Shown piece after piece: positions 34,694 through 43,794 of a stretch of DNA of 64,000 bases. Both the position numbers and the translations under genes were made by a program. Every line of letters starts with the position of its first letter. Position 1 is the stretch's first letter. Under the pieces are notes generated by a model, which was given only the letters and a program-made list of their open reading frames with translations, was not told the DNA's origin and ran no database searches. Source of the stretch: an uncultured Eubacteriales bacterium (lineage in GTDB: Bacteria > Bacillota > Clostridia > Oscillospirales > Oscillospiraceae); NCBI GenBank assembly GCA_900549885.1, contig URQA01000002.1, forward strand, positions 1 through 64,000. Direction: 5' to 3'.

Positions 34694-35638
34694 CTAGGGT
34701 AGCTGTGTATGCTTGAATCTCGGATTAGCATTCGGGTAATATTCCAAAAATACATCCAAAAAATGAGGAACCGCGGGATTGGGGTTGTCCTTTTGCCACC
34801 CCAGCATAAGGTGTGGCCCGTCCCCCAATCCCACGAGCCGAATAAAGCGCGGCTTGTTTTCACCCACCGTCTGCCGAAAGCTGGGCAGGATGGCAATCCC
34901 ATAGCCGGCTTCAATCATTGGCATCAGTGCATCGTCCGAATAAATCGGCGGATGGGTGGAGTGCAGGAGAAATACCGGGTCGTTGATCCTCAGCGCGTCC
35001 AGCTTATCAATATTTTGTTCCGCCTGATTTCCTGGCATATATCCGGATAACAGCTTTTCGCTGCGGATCTCGTCCCATTCTATTACATCACGGCCTGCCA
35101 ATGGGTGCTCAGAGGAAAGCACGACGCACAGTGGATATGTATCCAGCTCCAGCCAAGTTGTACTTCTGTCATTCAACAGGTGGTCCGTAGTGCGGCAGAA
35201 GGTAAAGGTGATATCCAGCAGCTCCCGCTTCAACGCCTGCTGCAGCACCTTGTTATCCTCGATGCTCAGCGTAAGCCCAATTTCCGGATATCTTCGCCTG
35301 AACAGCTTCAGCAGCCCTGTCAGAAACTGCATGCCGTGCTTGCCTGGAAAGCCCAGATTTAAAAATCCTGCCGCTCCGATTTCATACTGCTTGGCCTTAA
35401 ACGTGGCCCGTTCCAGCTGCGCCAAAACGCTTTTTGCCTCCTCATAAAGCGCTTTGCCCGCCGCTGTGAGATGAACCGCCCGGGTGGTCCGCGTAAACAG
35501 TGTCACATCCAGCTCCCGTTCTAGGGAGGCAATTTGCTGGCTGATCGCCGTTTGAGCCACAAATAGTTCCCTAGCCGCCTGGGTAAAGCTTAGAGTTTCT
35601 GCCACGGCAATAAAATATTTCAGCTGTACTGTATTCAT
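34694..35638 (-). CDS. LysR-family regulator (operon D)
   Basis: A 314-residue LysR protein beginning MNTVQLKYFIAVAETLSFTQ, helix-turn-helix AARELFVAQTAISQQIASLE, effector domain from FLNLGFPGKHGMQF near 92. It is divergent from the operon D transporter genes with an inverted repeat overlapping its own promoter, so it most likely controls that operon and itself. AGGGGAG lies 8 bases before the ATG. The gene ends 142 bases before the sigma-54 activator gene on the same strand; partial cotranscription is possible. Confidence 0.92.
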   Translation of the reverse strand: MNTVQLKYFIAVAETLSFTQAARELFVAQTAISQQIASLERELDVTLFTRTTRAVHLTAAGKALYEEAKSVLAQLERATFKAKQYEIGAAGFLNLGFPGKHGMQFLTGLLKLFRRRYPEIGLTLSIEDNKVLQQALKRELLDITFTFCRTTDHLLNDRSTTWLELDTYPLCVVLSSEHPLAGRDVIEWDEIRSEKLLSGYMPGNQAEQNIDKLDALRINDPVFLLHSTHPPIYSDDALMPMIEAGYGIAILPSFRQTVGENKPRFIRLVGLGDGPHLMLGWQKDNPNPAVPHFLDVFLEYYPNANPRFKHTQLP

Positions 35639-35663
35639 CTGCAGCTCTCCCCTCTAAAGGAGA

Positions 35664-35691
35664 ATTATAGCATATGCCCAGATTTATGCAA
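35664..35691 (-). promoter_or_regulatory. Sigma-70 promoter of the operon D LysR gene
   Basis: On the minus strand TTGCAT (35691-35686), 16-base spacer, perfect TATAAT (35669-35664), 26 bases before the start codon. Confidence 0.7.
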
Positions 35692-35727
35692 GTAAGCAGG
35701 CAATGCAATGGTGATTAAGCATAAATC
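35681..35727. promoter_or_regulatory. Candidate LysR site, 9-bp arms
   Basis: GATTTATGC (35681-35689) and its exact complement GCATAAATC (35719-35727) are 29 bases apart. The left arm covers the -35 box of the LysR gene. Two separated arms may be the recognition and activation sites. Confidence 0.5.
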
Positions 35728-35839
35728 CTGATAAGTTCAGCGAGATTACATGTTTCACTTTGCCCAGCTCCATTTGCTAATATGAAGGCATGGAACCGCA
35801 AAACATGGGGCGTGAACAGGGCCGGAAAGGAGTTATCAA

Positions 35840-36841
35840 ATGGAAAGGCCGATTCTGGAAATCAAAAATCTACAGACTTATTTCTATGTGGACGGCAAAG
35901 TGCTGCGGGCCGTAGACGGTCTCTCCTATTCTGTAGGCCGGGGAGAATGTGTGGCCGTGGTGGGAGAGAGCGCATCGGGAAAAAGCGTCAGTGCGCTGTC
36001 TGTGCTTCAACTGGTGGCCGACCCGCCCGGGCGAATCGTGGGGGGGGAGATCCTGCTGGATGGAGTTGATCTGCTCAAGCTGTCTGAGCGGGAAATGCGG
36101 ACCATTCGTGGGAATCGAATTGCCATGGTATTTCAGGAGCCGGGGACAGCGCTCAATCCCGTACTGACCATTGGCCGGCAGCTGACAGAGGGGCTTGAAC
36201 TGCACAAAGGTCTCTCCCACAAAGAGGCACTGAAGGAGGCCATTGACTTACTCGGCTTAGTCGGAATCCCAAACCCAGAGCAGCGTATCAAAGACTACCC
36301 TTATCAGTTTTCCGGTGGTATGCAGCAGCGCATCATGATCGCCATGGCCATGAGCTGCAGCCCGGATGTACTCATTGCAGACGAACCTACTACAGCCCTG
36401 GACGTCACCGTCCAGGCACAGCTGCTGGAAGTGCTCAACGGCCTGCGCCGCCAGTATGGCACAGCTCTGGTCATCATCACCCACAACCTGGGCGTGGTAG
36501 CCCGATACGCGGAGAAAGTACAGGTGGTCTATGCGGGCCGTCTGGTGGAGGGTGGAACTGCGGAGGATATCTTTCAGCGGACCTGCCACCCCTACACAAA
36601 GGGATTGATTCGGGCCGTACCGCGGCTGGATATGCCCCAGGACCAGGAACTGGTGGGGATCGAGGGTTCTCCTCCTGATCTGAGAAAGCTCTCTCCCCAT
36701 CTATGCGCGTTCAGTGACCGGTGCAGATATGCCACCGCCCAGTGCCGCTCCCAGCGGCCCGAGCTGGAAGAGGTGGCCCCGGGACATGTCGCCGCATGCT
36801 TCCACGCCAGGGAATTGCGGAAGGAGGTTTCCCCACGATGA
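35840..36841 (+). CDS. Opp/Dpp-type ATPase (OppD-like), operon D
   Basis: A 333-residue ATPase. Signature FSGGMQQRIMIAMAMS near 153, Walker [13 protein letters not shown], Cys tail CAFSDRCRYATAQC. The Walker A loop is unusual: GESASGKSVSALS has Ala in place of the third-position Gly of GxxGxGK. FQEPGTALNPVL is the Q-loop. AAAGGAG lies 8 bases before the ATG. First gene of operon D and overlapping the next ATPase gene by 4 bases (ATGA). Confidence 0.93.
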   Translation: MERPILEIKNLQTYFYVDGKVLRAVDGLSYSVGRGECVAVVGESASGKSVSALSVLQLVADPPGRIVGGEILLDGVDLLKLSEREMRTIRGNRIAMVFQEPGTALNPVLTIGRQLTEGLELHKGLSHKEALKEAIDLLGLVGIPNPEQRIKDYPYQFSGGMQQRIMIAMAMSCSPDVLIADEPTTALDVTVQAQLLEVLNGLRRQYGTALVIITHNLGVVARYAEKVQVVYAGRLVEGGTAEDIFQRTCHPYTKGLIRAVPRLDMPQDQELVGIEGSPPDLRKLSPHLCAFSDRCRYATAQCRSQRPELEEVAPGHVAACFHARELRKEVSPR

Positions 36842-37839
36842 AAGCAGAACATTTGCTGGAAATCAAGGACCTGAAGCTGCACTATCCCGTCCAGGCCGGC
36901 CTGCTGCGCAAGCAGGTGGGCAGCGTAAAGGCTGTGGACGGCGTGACGCTGGAGATTCGGCGCGGGGAGATCCTGGGCCTGGTGGGGGAAAGCGGCTGCG
37001 GGAAAAGCAGCTTGGGCCGCTGTATCCTCCAGCTGAGCCGGGCCACCTCCGGACAGGTCCTCTATCGGGATCAAGATCTCGTCCCCATGAAGAAAAAACA
37101 GGTGCGTGCACTGCGCAAGGACCTGCAGATGATCTGCCAGGACCCCTATTCCTCCCTGGACCCTCGGCAGACTGTGGGCAGCGCCGTTGGAGAAGGTCTG
37201 TTGATCCATGGTCTGGCAAAGGGGAAAGCGTGTCAGGACCGGGTAGAGGAGCTGTTCACCATGGTAGGGCTGGACCCATCCATGACCAGCCGGTATCCCC
37301 ATGAGTTTTCCGGCGGACAGCGTCAGCGGGTCGGCATCGCCAGGGCCTTGGCTGTGGATCCGGAGTTCATCGTATGCGATGAGCCTGTGTCCGCCTTGGA
37401 CGTATCTATCCAGGCGCAGATCATCCATCTGTTGAAGGACTTGCGAAAGGAGCTGGACCTGACTTACCTCTTTATCGGCCACGACCTGTCTGTGGTCCGT
37501 TCCTTCAGCGACCGGGTCGCAGTCATGTATTTGGGTAAGTTGATGGAAGTCACCGCCAGCGGAGATCTGTACACCAATCCGCTGCATCCGTACACCAAGG
37601 CGCTGTTGTCCGCAGTTCCCATTCCAGACCCGGTGGCAGACCGTCAGCGGGAACGTATCTTGCTCAAAGGCGAGGTACCAAGTCCCATGCATCCCCCCAG
37701 CGGATGCCGATTCTGCACCCGCTGTGATCACGCTAATGATCGGTGCCGGACAGAAGAGCCTGTATTAAAGCCGATCGGGGGAGATCACTGGGTGGCATGT
37801 CATCTGGTCCAGGGAAAGGAGGAAACTGTCCATGGGTAA
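36838..37839 (+). CDS. Opp/Dpp-type ATPase (OppF-like), operon D
   Basis: A 333-residue ATPase with Walker [17 protein letters not shown] near 47, CQDPYSSLDPRQ, signature FSGGQRQRVGIARALA near 157, Walker [13 protein letters not shown] and Cys tail GCRFCTRCDHANDRC. Start ATG at 36838 has AAGGAGG 10 bases upstream; the longer upstream frame lies within the OppD gene. It completes the ATPase pair. Confidence 0.95.
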   Translation: MKAEHLLEIKDLKLHYPVQAGLLRKQVGSVKAVDGVTLEIRRGEILGLVGESGCGKSSLGRCILQLSRATSGQVLYRDQDLVPMKKKQVRALRKDLQMICQDPYSSLDPRQTVGSAVGEGLLIHGLAKGKACQDRVEELFTMVGLDPSMTSRYPHEFSGGQRQRVGIARALAVDPEFIVCDEPVSALDVSIQAQIIHLLKDLRKELDLTYLFIGHDLSVVRSFSDRVAVMYLGKLMEVTASGDLYTNPLHPYTKALLSAVPIPDPVADRQRERILLKGEVPSPMHPPSGCRFCTRCDHANDRCRTEEPVLKPIGGDHWVACHLVQGKEETVHG

Positions 37840-38791
37840 CTATATCCTAAAGCGAACCCTGCTGGTCATTCCAACTATGTTTTTGGTCAGTATTATCGTT
37901 TTTCTGCTTCAGCGCTTCATCCCTGGCTCCGCAGTAGACGTGATTGAAGCACAATTCATTGCCATGGGGCAGACGGATATCGACCGGGCCGCCATCATCC
38001 ATCAGTTGGGGCTGGATGTGCCCATCCTCCAGCAGTACATCAATTGGATCGGGGGCATTATCACCCGCGGCGATTTTGGCACTTCCATGCTGCAAAACAA
38101 GCCTGTCCTCGACCTTATCGCCAGCCGGGTCGGCCCCACTCTGGAGCTGGGCTTTATGAGTGTAATTTTTGCCAATCTGTTCGGCCTTCCCCTGGGCATC
38201 TACACTGCCGCCCGGCAGGGAAAGCTGGCTGATACTCTGTTCCGCCCCCTGTCCGTCCTGCTCATTTCTATCCCCAGCTTCTGGCTTGCAACCATGGTGA
38301 TGATCTATCCTGTGCGCTGGTGGGGTTGGTCGCCGTCCATGGAGCTGATCTCATTTACGCAGGATCCATGGGGAAATTTTGTCCAGTTTGCCATTCCGGC
38401 TGTCATTAACGGAGCCGTCATGTCCGGCGTCACGATGCGGATGGTCCGCACACAAATGCTGGATGTGCTGCGGCAGGACTACGTCCGAACCGCCTGGTCC
38501 AAGGGATTAGGGGAAAAAACCGTGATTATCCGCCACAGCATCAAAAACGCATTTATCCCTGTCATCACCGTTATTGGCGGCCAGTTGGCCAATGTGATCG
38601 GCGGCACCGTTATTATGGAGAATATCTTCAACATCCCTGGGATGGGGCAGCTGGCGCTGACCGCGCTAAATGACCGCGATTATCCCGTGGTCAGCGCCAT
38701 TGTTCTTCTGGTGTCTCTGGTCGTGCTGATCTGCAACCTTCTGGTGGATATCAGCTACAGCTGGCTGGATCCCAGAGTGCGTTATCAATGA
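37832..38791 (+). CDS. ABC importer permease (DppB/OppB-like), operon D
   Basis: A 319-residue permease opening MGNYILKRTLLVIPTMFLVS, with about six helices, the external loop PGSAVDVIEAQFIAMGQ and the docking loop DYVRTAWSKGLGEKTVIIRH near 211. It overlaps the ATPase gene by 8 bases and has AAAGGAGG 9 bases before the ATG. It ends SYSWLDPRVRYQ, the standard C-terminus. Confidence 0.95.
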   Translation: MGNYILKRTLLVIPTMFLVSIIVFLLQRFIPGSAVDVIEAQFIAMGQTDIDRAAIIHQLGLDVPILQQYINWIGGIITRGDFGTSMLQNKPVLDLIASRVGPTLELGFMSVIFANLFGLPLGIYTAARQGKLADTLFRPLSVLLISIPSFWLATMVMIYPVRWWGWSPSMELISFTQDPWGNFVQFAIPAVINGAVMSGVTMRMVRTQMLDVLRQDYVRTAWSKGLGEKTVIIRHSIKNAFIPVITVIGGQLANVIGGTVIMENIFNIPGMGQLALTALNDRDYPVVSAIVLLVSLVVLICNLLVDISYSWLDPRVRYQ

Positions 38792-38805
38792 GGGGGTGGC
38801 CATCC

Positions 38806-39747
38806 GTGAAAGAGAAACAGACCGTCCGCCTTCGGGACCGCTCCATGTGCAAGCTGATCCGCCGTATGGCGGCAGAGCGGCCTATGGGGATCATTGGAAT
38901 GGTAATTCTGCTGGTTCTTTTTATCACTGCCGTGTTCGCCAACCAACTGGCTCCCTATGAGATGAACCAGATCGACCTGCTCCACATGTTGGACGGTGCA
39001 ACGCCGGCCCATCCCCTGGGCACAGATAATTTGGGCCGGGATATTTTGAGCAATATCATCTATGGAGCCAGAATTTCCGTCATCATCGGATTTGCCGCGA
39101 CTGCCGTGATGCTTCTGATCGCCGTGTTGATCGGCACGTCCTCCGCAGTCCTGGGCGGTGCTTATGATATGGTCGTCCAGCGTTTTGTGGACGCCTGGCA
39201 GTGCATCCCTAATATGCTGGTACTTATGATGGCCATGAGCATTGTGGGCCGGGGGACACCCCAGCTGATCTTGGCCATCGGCATCCCCATGGGAATCAGC
39301 ACCTCCCGTGTGGTGCGCAGCGCGGTGATCTCGCTGCGCTCCAACTTGTACTTAGAGGCGGCTGACATTCTGGGAGCCTCCACCTGGCGGATCGTTTACC
39401 GCCATATCATTCCAAATATCGCGCCCATCCTCATCATCAGCGCGGCCACTCAGATCGGGCAGGTCATCCTGATGGAGTCCAGCATGAGCTTCTTGGGCAT
39501 GGGCGTTCCCCCCGGAGTACCCAGCTGGGGCAGCATGCTCAGCCAGGAGGGCCGGGCTTACATGGAGCTGGTTCCTACTCTGGCACTGTGGCCGGGCCTG
39601 GCGCTGACTCTGACCGTATTTGGAGCCAACATGTTCGGCGATGCGCTCCGGGATCTGCTCGATCCCAGGCTGAAAGGGGGCGCGGGGCGCTTCGGCAAAC
39701 GTCACACCCGGAAAAAGAAGGAGGCCATAACGAATGAAGCTAGTTGA
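38806..39747 (+). CDS. ABC importer permease (DppC/OppC-like), operon D
   Basis: A 313-residue permease starting at a GTG (38806) with AGGGGGTGG 6 bases upstream. It has the helix 1 segment MGIIGMVILLVLFITAVFAN, GTDNLGRDILSNIIYGARIS near 73 and the docking loop EAADILGASTWRIVYRHIIP near 178. The C-terminus ends with a basic tail (GKRHTRKKKEA). It overlaps the cupin gene by 14 bases. Confidence 0.94.
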   Translation: MKEKQTVRLRDRSMCKLIRRMAAERPMGIIGMVILLVLFITAVFANQLAPYEMNQIDLLHMLDGATPAHPLGTDNLGRDILSNIIYGARISVIIGFAATAVMLLIAVLIGTSSAVLGGAYDMVVQRFVDAWQCIPNMLVLMMAMSIVGRGTPQLILAIGIPMGISTSRVVRSAVISLRSNLYLEAADILGASTWRIVYRHIIPNIAPILIISAATQIGQVILMESSMSFLGMGVPPGVPSWGSMLSQEGRAYMELVPTLALWPGLALTLTVFGANMFGDALRDLLDPRLKGGAGRFGKRHTRKKKEAITNEAS

Positions 39748-40078
39748 TCTGAAGCAGTGCCAAGGGCATACGCCCCCTCATCACTTTGATATGCGGACCT
39801 TTCCCCTTGTGCCGAAACAGGCAGGGCAAGGCGACCTGGCGATGAGCCTCTCCTACTATCTGCCCGGTGGCGGCGCCGAATTCGGCCCTCAGCCGGTAGA
39901 GGTTATCTTCTATGTATTGGATGGGACCATCACGGTCCAGTCGGATGGCGGGACCGTGACCGTGGAGGCCGGCCAAGCCGTCCATATTTCAAAGGGAGAA
40001 AACAAAGGCGTTCGCAACCTGTCTCATACCACGGCCACCATGCTGGTCATTGCCTGCGTCCCAGATTCTTTTCCCTAA
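39734..40078 (+). CDS. Small cupin-fold protein
   Basis: A 114-residue single-domain cupin: YYLPGGGAEFGPQPVEVIFY, VLDGTITVQSDGGTVTVEAG and AVHISKGENKGVRNLSH correspond to the two cupin motifs. The metal-binding His/Glu set is incomplete: the first motif has Gln/Glu (GPQPVEVIF) where two His are usual, and the second has His in AVHISKG. It may be an isomerase, a small-molecule binder or a sensor. Translation is coupled to the permease gene; AAGGAGG lies 10 bases before the ATG. Confidence 0.75.
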   Translation: MKLVDLKQCQGHTPPHHFDMRTFPLVPKQAGQGDLAMSLSYYLPGGGAEFGPQPVEVIFYVLDGTITVQSDGGTVTVEAGQAVHISKGENKGVRNLSHTTATMLVIACVPDSFP

Positions 40079-40122
40079 CAGCAACATGGCAAGGAATTGA
40101 ACATAGAAAAGGAGGAACCATC

Positions 40123-41880
40123 GTGAAAACAAAATTCCGTACGCTGCTCTCCCTGTCTCTGGCCGCATTTATGTTCCTGTCTGCGTGCAGCAGCAGTCCT
40201 CAGGGCTCTGCCTCTGACCCCGGGGCCGATCAGAGCGCTCCTGTCAGCCAGAACCCAGTCATTCCGGACAGTGGTGACGGCCCCTGGTACGCCGGCTACG
40301 GCGAACCAGAGTACGGCGGCGAAATCGTATTCGCCTCCAATCGTTTCACAGAAAAGCTGGATATTTATAACTCCGGCTATTCCATCAACTTCTTTTTCCT
40401 GGAACCCCTGTTTATGCCGGATTGGACTGTCGACCGAAATGAGTACGGCTTCACCACCAACTTTATCCCCACGGAATACTACAAGGGCTGCCTGGCGGAG
40501 TCCTATGAGCAGCCCGACCTAGAGACGGTGATCGTCCACCTCCGGCAGGACGTGTATTGGCAAGATAAGGAGCCGGTCAACGGCCGGCAGTTTGTGGCCA
40601 ACGATGTGGTTTACCATTATTCCCGCCTAGCCGGAATCGGCCCATTTGAGGGACAGGACCCCAGCCCTCAGTGCGGCGCACGGCTGGAGTCGATCGAGAG
40701 CATCACAGAGCTGGACACCTTCACCGTGGAATTCAAGTTCAAGGAGGCAACCCCCAACAACCTGTCCCTGCTGCTGGATCAGGACTCCTACAACTATATC
40801 ATGGCCCCGGAAGTCATCGACGCAGGCTTAGGCGAGGACTGGGAATATGCTGTGGGCACCGGGCCCTGGATCTTGACGGAGATGATCCCCGGGAACATGG
40901 TAACCTTTGAGAAAAACCCCAACTACTGGGGATATGATGAGCGCTACCCGGAAAACCGCCTGCCCTATGCGGACACCCTCAAGGTCATGTCTGTCTCCGA
41001 GTCGTCCACCAAGCTGGCCTCCCTGCGCACCGGGCAGATCGACTTCGCTGATGAGCTCACCCTCCAGCAGTATGAAATCCTGGCGGAGAGCGACACCGAT
41101 CTGCTCATCTACCAAGTTCCGTTCATCGCCACCAACGGCCTGCAGCTCAACATGACCCACGAGCCCTTTGATGACATCAATGTGCGTAAGGCGCTCCAGA
41201 TGGCCATCGACCGAGAGACCATGGCCGCCCAGTACTTCGGTGGCACGTCCCCGATCCCCGCCGGCTGGGTGAACCCGGACAATGCGGATTATGCCTATAA
41301 CTACGAGGAGTGGTCCCCGGAGCTCCAGGCCGAATACTCCTATGATCCGGAGCGGGCAAAGTCCCTGCTGGAGGAGGCTGGATACCCCAATGGATTCTCC
41401 TTTACCGTCCTGGTGGGCAGCAATGAGGACGTGAGCGTGTTGGAGATCCTGAAGGCATACTTCTCCGCCATCGGCGTGGAGATGAGCATTGACGTCCAAG
41501 ATCCCACCACTGCCCAAAACCTGGCTGCGGCCAAGAACTATGAGGCATACTGGACCAAGAATACCGCCTCCGGGGCCATTCCTGCCACCATGGTGCGCAT
41601 GGACTATTCCACCGCCTCTACCAACTATGTCCAGGCCAATGACCCGGAGTTTGACGCGTTGTGCGACGAGTTGGGCGCGGCTACTACAGAGGACGACATC
41701 AAGCGCCTTTGCACCGCCTGTGACCAGTATGTGCTGGAACACCACTGGGGGATCCGGCTGTTTCCTACCTATGTTTATAATGTATCTGCATCTTATCTGC
41801 ACGGATACAGCGGTGAAAACCTGCTGCGTATGGGCAGTCCCGGCGGTTGGTTCTGGGCCAGGATCTGGACTACAAAATAA
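40123..41880 (+). CDS. Solute-binding lipoprotein of family 5, operon D
   Basis: A 585-residue protein, GTG start with AAAAGGAGG 7 bases upstream. Signal peptide and lipobox FMFLSACSSSP (Cys about 22), linker, then GEPEYGGEIVFASNRFTEKL. It contains NYWGYDERYPENRLPYADTL near 267 and GTGPWILTEMIPGN near 246, which are versions of the motifs in the binding proteins of operons B and C. It lies after the cupin gene. Ligand unknown. Confidence 0.92.
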   Translation: MKTKFRTLLSLSLAAFMFLSACSSSPQGSASDPGADQSAPVSQNPVIPDSGDGPWYAGYGEPEYGGEIVFASNRFTEKLDIYNSGYSINFFFLEPLFMPDWTVDRNEYGFTTNFIPTEYYKGCLAESYEQPDLETVIVHLRQDVYWQDKEPVNGRQFVANDVVYHYSRLAGIGPFEGQDPSPQCGARLESIESITELDTFTVEFKFKEATPNNLSLLLDQDSYNYIMAPEVIDAGLGEDWEYAVGTGPWILTEMIPGNMVTFEKNPNYWGYDERYPENRLPYADTLKVMSVSESSTKLASLRTGQIDFADELTLQQYEILAESDTDLLIYQVPFIATNGLQLNMTHEPFDDINVRKALQMAIDRETMAAQYFGGTSPIPAGWVNPDNADYAYNYEEWSPELQAEYSYDPERAKSLLEEAGYPNGFSFTVLVGSNEDVSVLEILKAYFSAIGVEMSIDVQDPTTAQNLAAAKNYEAYWTKNTASGAIPATMVRMDYSTASTNYVQANDPEFDALCDELGAATTEDDIKRLCTACDQYVLEHHWGIRLFPTYVYNVSASYLHGYSGENLLRMGSPGGWFWARIWTTK

Positions 41881-41909
41881 GATCACATGAGTGAAGGAGA
41901 GAACTTACT

Positions 41910-42965
41910 ATGAAGTGTGCCATTGTATACCTGTCGATGACCGGCAACACAGAGACAATTGCCATGGGCGTGCGAGACGGGATTCTATCCGTTACGGGAA
42001 ACTGTGATATGATTAAATTCCGGGATGCATCTCCCTACGAGTTTGGAAAATACGACCTGATTGCCTTCGGGACCATTGTAATGGGCTATAAAGACCCGGA
42101 TGTGTTTGGCTCATTCATCAAGAGCCTGCGTTACGTAGGAGGAAAGCACGCCATTGCCTTTGCCACCCACGGGACCCATGGCGAATACTTCCCTGCCCAC
42201 ATTGCTCAGGAGTTGGTGGAGCGCCAGATGAAAGTGCTGGGTGTACGCCGTTGGTATGCCAACTCCTACATTCCCGGTCACGCCAACCCCTACCCCACCG
42301 CAGGCCATCCGGACAAGATCGACGTAGAAGAGGCCAAGGCATGGGGGGCTGAGATGGCCCGTCTGAGCGAACAGGTCTATGCCGGCGCGGAGGATCTGAT
42401 TCCGCCCTTGCCCGAGGCGCCTGAAGTGAGCCTGAAGGATTTTTTGGACGAACTGAACCGCAAAGAGGACGAGCGCAGCGGAGGGACCTTCGGCTCTAAA
42501 ACTCCTCATATCCAGCTGCCCAACCAGTATATCAAAGAAACCTGCCGGTATCCAAAATGCAGCATCTGCATGGACAACTGCCCTGTGCACGGCATTGATC
42601 TCACAATGGATCCGCCGGTGTTCGGCGATCCCTGCTGTCACTGCATGCTGTGCGCGAAACTCTGTCCCACCGGCTCCATATCTCCAGACTTTTTCTATAC
42701 GACTCCTGGGGAAAAAACCATGAAGCTGGTGCCGGAGTTCTACCTGGAGCGGCTGGCCATTGATGAGAAGGAAGGCCTGTTCCGCCGGAAGGTTCCTGTG
42801 GAAGAGATCGGCTGGGACAACCCCTACTACAAGACCTACAATAAGCACCCCTGGTTCATCAAGGGCAAGGGTCCCAACGGACCCAAGAGCAAGTACTGGG
42901 GCGAGGGACTTGCCGAGGCGGATGCGGCGGCAGAGGCAGAGGCTTCCGGTTCTGACCCGTCATGA
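41910..42965 (+). CDS. Flavodoxin-ferredoxin fusion (EFR1-like), operon D
   Basis: A 351-residue protein. Residues 1-160 form a flavodoxin domain, CAIVYLSMTGNTETIAMG with phosphate loop SMTGNT near 9 and FATHGTHGEYFPAH near 88. Residues about 207-255 hold two 4Fe-4S motifs, CRYPKCSICMDNCPV and CCHCMLCAKLCPT. A C-terminal segment rich in aromatic residues follows (DNPYYKTYNKHPWF) and ends in an Ala/Glu-rich tail. It probably carries electrons to a reductase such as the nitroreductase family protein encoded next, with which it overlaps by ATGA. Confidence 0.86.
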   Translation: MKCAIVYLSMTGNTETIAMGVRDGILSVTGNCDMIKFRDASPYEFGKYDLIAFGTIVMGYKDPDVFGSFIKSLRYVGGKHAIAFATHGTHGEYFPAHIAQELVERQMKVLGVRRWYANSYIPGHANPYPTAGHPDKIDVEEAKAWGAEMARLSEQVYAGAEDLIPPLPEAPEVSLKDFLDELNRKEDERSGGTFGSKTPHIQLPNQYIKETCRYPKCSICMDNCPVHGIDLTMDPPVFGDPCCHCMLCAKLCPTGSISPDFFYTTPGEKTMKLVPEFYLERLAIDEKEGLFRRKVPVEEIGWDNPYYKTYNKHPWFIKGKGPNGPKSKYWGEGLAEADAAAEAEASGSDPS

Positions 42966-43645
42966 TCGATGTGTGTGACGCGATCCGGGCGCGTAAAAGT
43001 ACCCGGAGCTTTCTCCCAGACCCTGTTTCCCGGCAGCTTTTGGAGCGGATGCTGGATACCGCCCGCTGGTGCGGCTCTTTCGTCAACAGCCAGCCGTGGA
43101 AGTTCACCGTTTTGGGCGGCTCGGTGATGGAAGCATGGAAGCATCAGCTGTGGCAGGCACACTGTACAGGTCAAGCAGAGCCGCGGGAATATTCCATTGG
43201 CCCTGTTCCTCCCCCCAGCCCCTGGGGAGAACGGGGAGAAGCGTTCCGCACCGCTATCGATAACCTGATGTTTCCCCCGGGAATCGACCACTGGCAGGAG
43301 CGAAAGGATGCTTATGTCCGGAGCGGGATCATCGTCCGTGACGCTCCCAGCGCAGTTATCCTTCACATGGACAAGGAACTGGCACAGTCTCCGCTGCATC
43401 TGCTGGCCGCAGGGGGAGTCACCCAAGCCATCGCACTGGCTGCGGAGGGTCTGGGACTGGGCACCTGTATTATGGGTAAGCCTGTGGAGAGTCCCAACCT
43501 GCTGCGGCGCCTGACCGGCATCCCTCAGTCTGACCTCATCTTGTGCTGCATCGCTGTGGGCTATGCAGATCCCAATGGACCGATCAACAGCCTGCCCCGG
43601 ACCCGGGCATCTGTGGAAGAATTGACCGTCTGGCATGGCTTCTAA
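42962..43645 (+). CDS. Nitroreductase-family FMN oxidoreductase
   Basis: A 227-residue protein with the family opening DVCDAIRARKSTRSFLPDPV (FMN phosphate contact RKSTRSF), NSQPWKFTVLGG near 41, and GVTQAIALAAEGLGLGTCIM near 147 with IAVGYAD before the end. These dimeric flavoproteins reduce nitro groups, quinones or C=C bonds, or dehydrogenate; the true substrate is unknown. It is the last gene of operon D, just before a strong terminator. Confidence 0.9.
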   Translation: MIDVCDAIRARKSTRSFLPDPVSRQLLERMLDTARWCGSFVNSQPWKFTVLGGSVMEAWKHQLWQAHCTGQAEPREYSIGPVPPPSPWGERGEAFRTAIDNLMFPPGIDHWQERKDAYVRSGIIVRDAPSAVILHMDKELAQSPLHLLAAGGVTQAIALAAEGLGLGTCIMGKPVESPNLLRRLTGIPQSDLILCCIAVGYADPNGPINSLPRTRASVEELTVWHGF

Positions 43646-43652
43646 ACGAAAC

Positions 43653-43702
43653 AGGAGTCCCGGAAACCGCACGGATGCGGTTTCCGGGACTCCTTCCTTT
43701 TT
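43653..43702 (+). terminator. Intrinsic terminator of operon D
   Basis: Exact 19-base arms (43653-43671, 43676-43694) with loop CGGA, followed by TCCTTTTT, 7 bases after the nitroreductase stop. Confidence 0.95.
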
Positions 43703-43794
43703 GGCGCGGATGGATCACCACAGTATCTGCCTGGCTGTCAACGGGGCAACGAACATGCCGCGGCGCATCGGACTTCCCCAATTTTCTGGATGCG

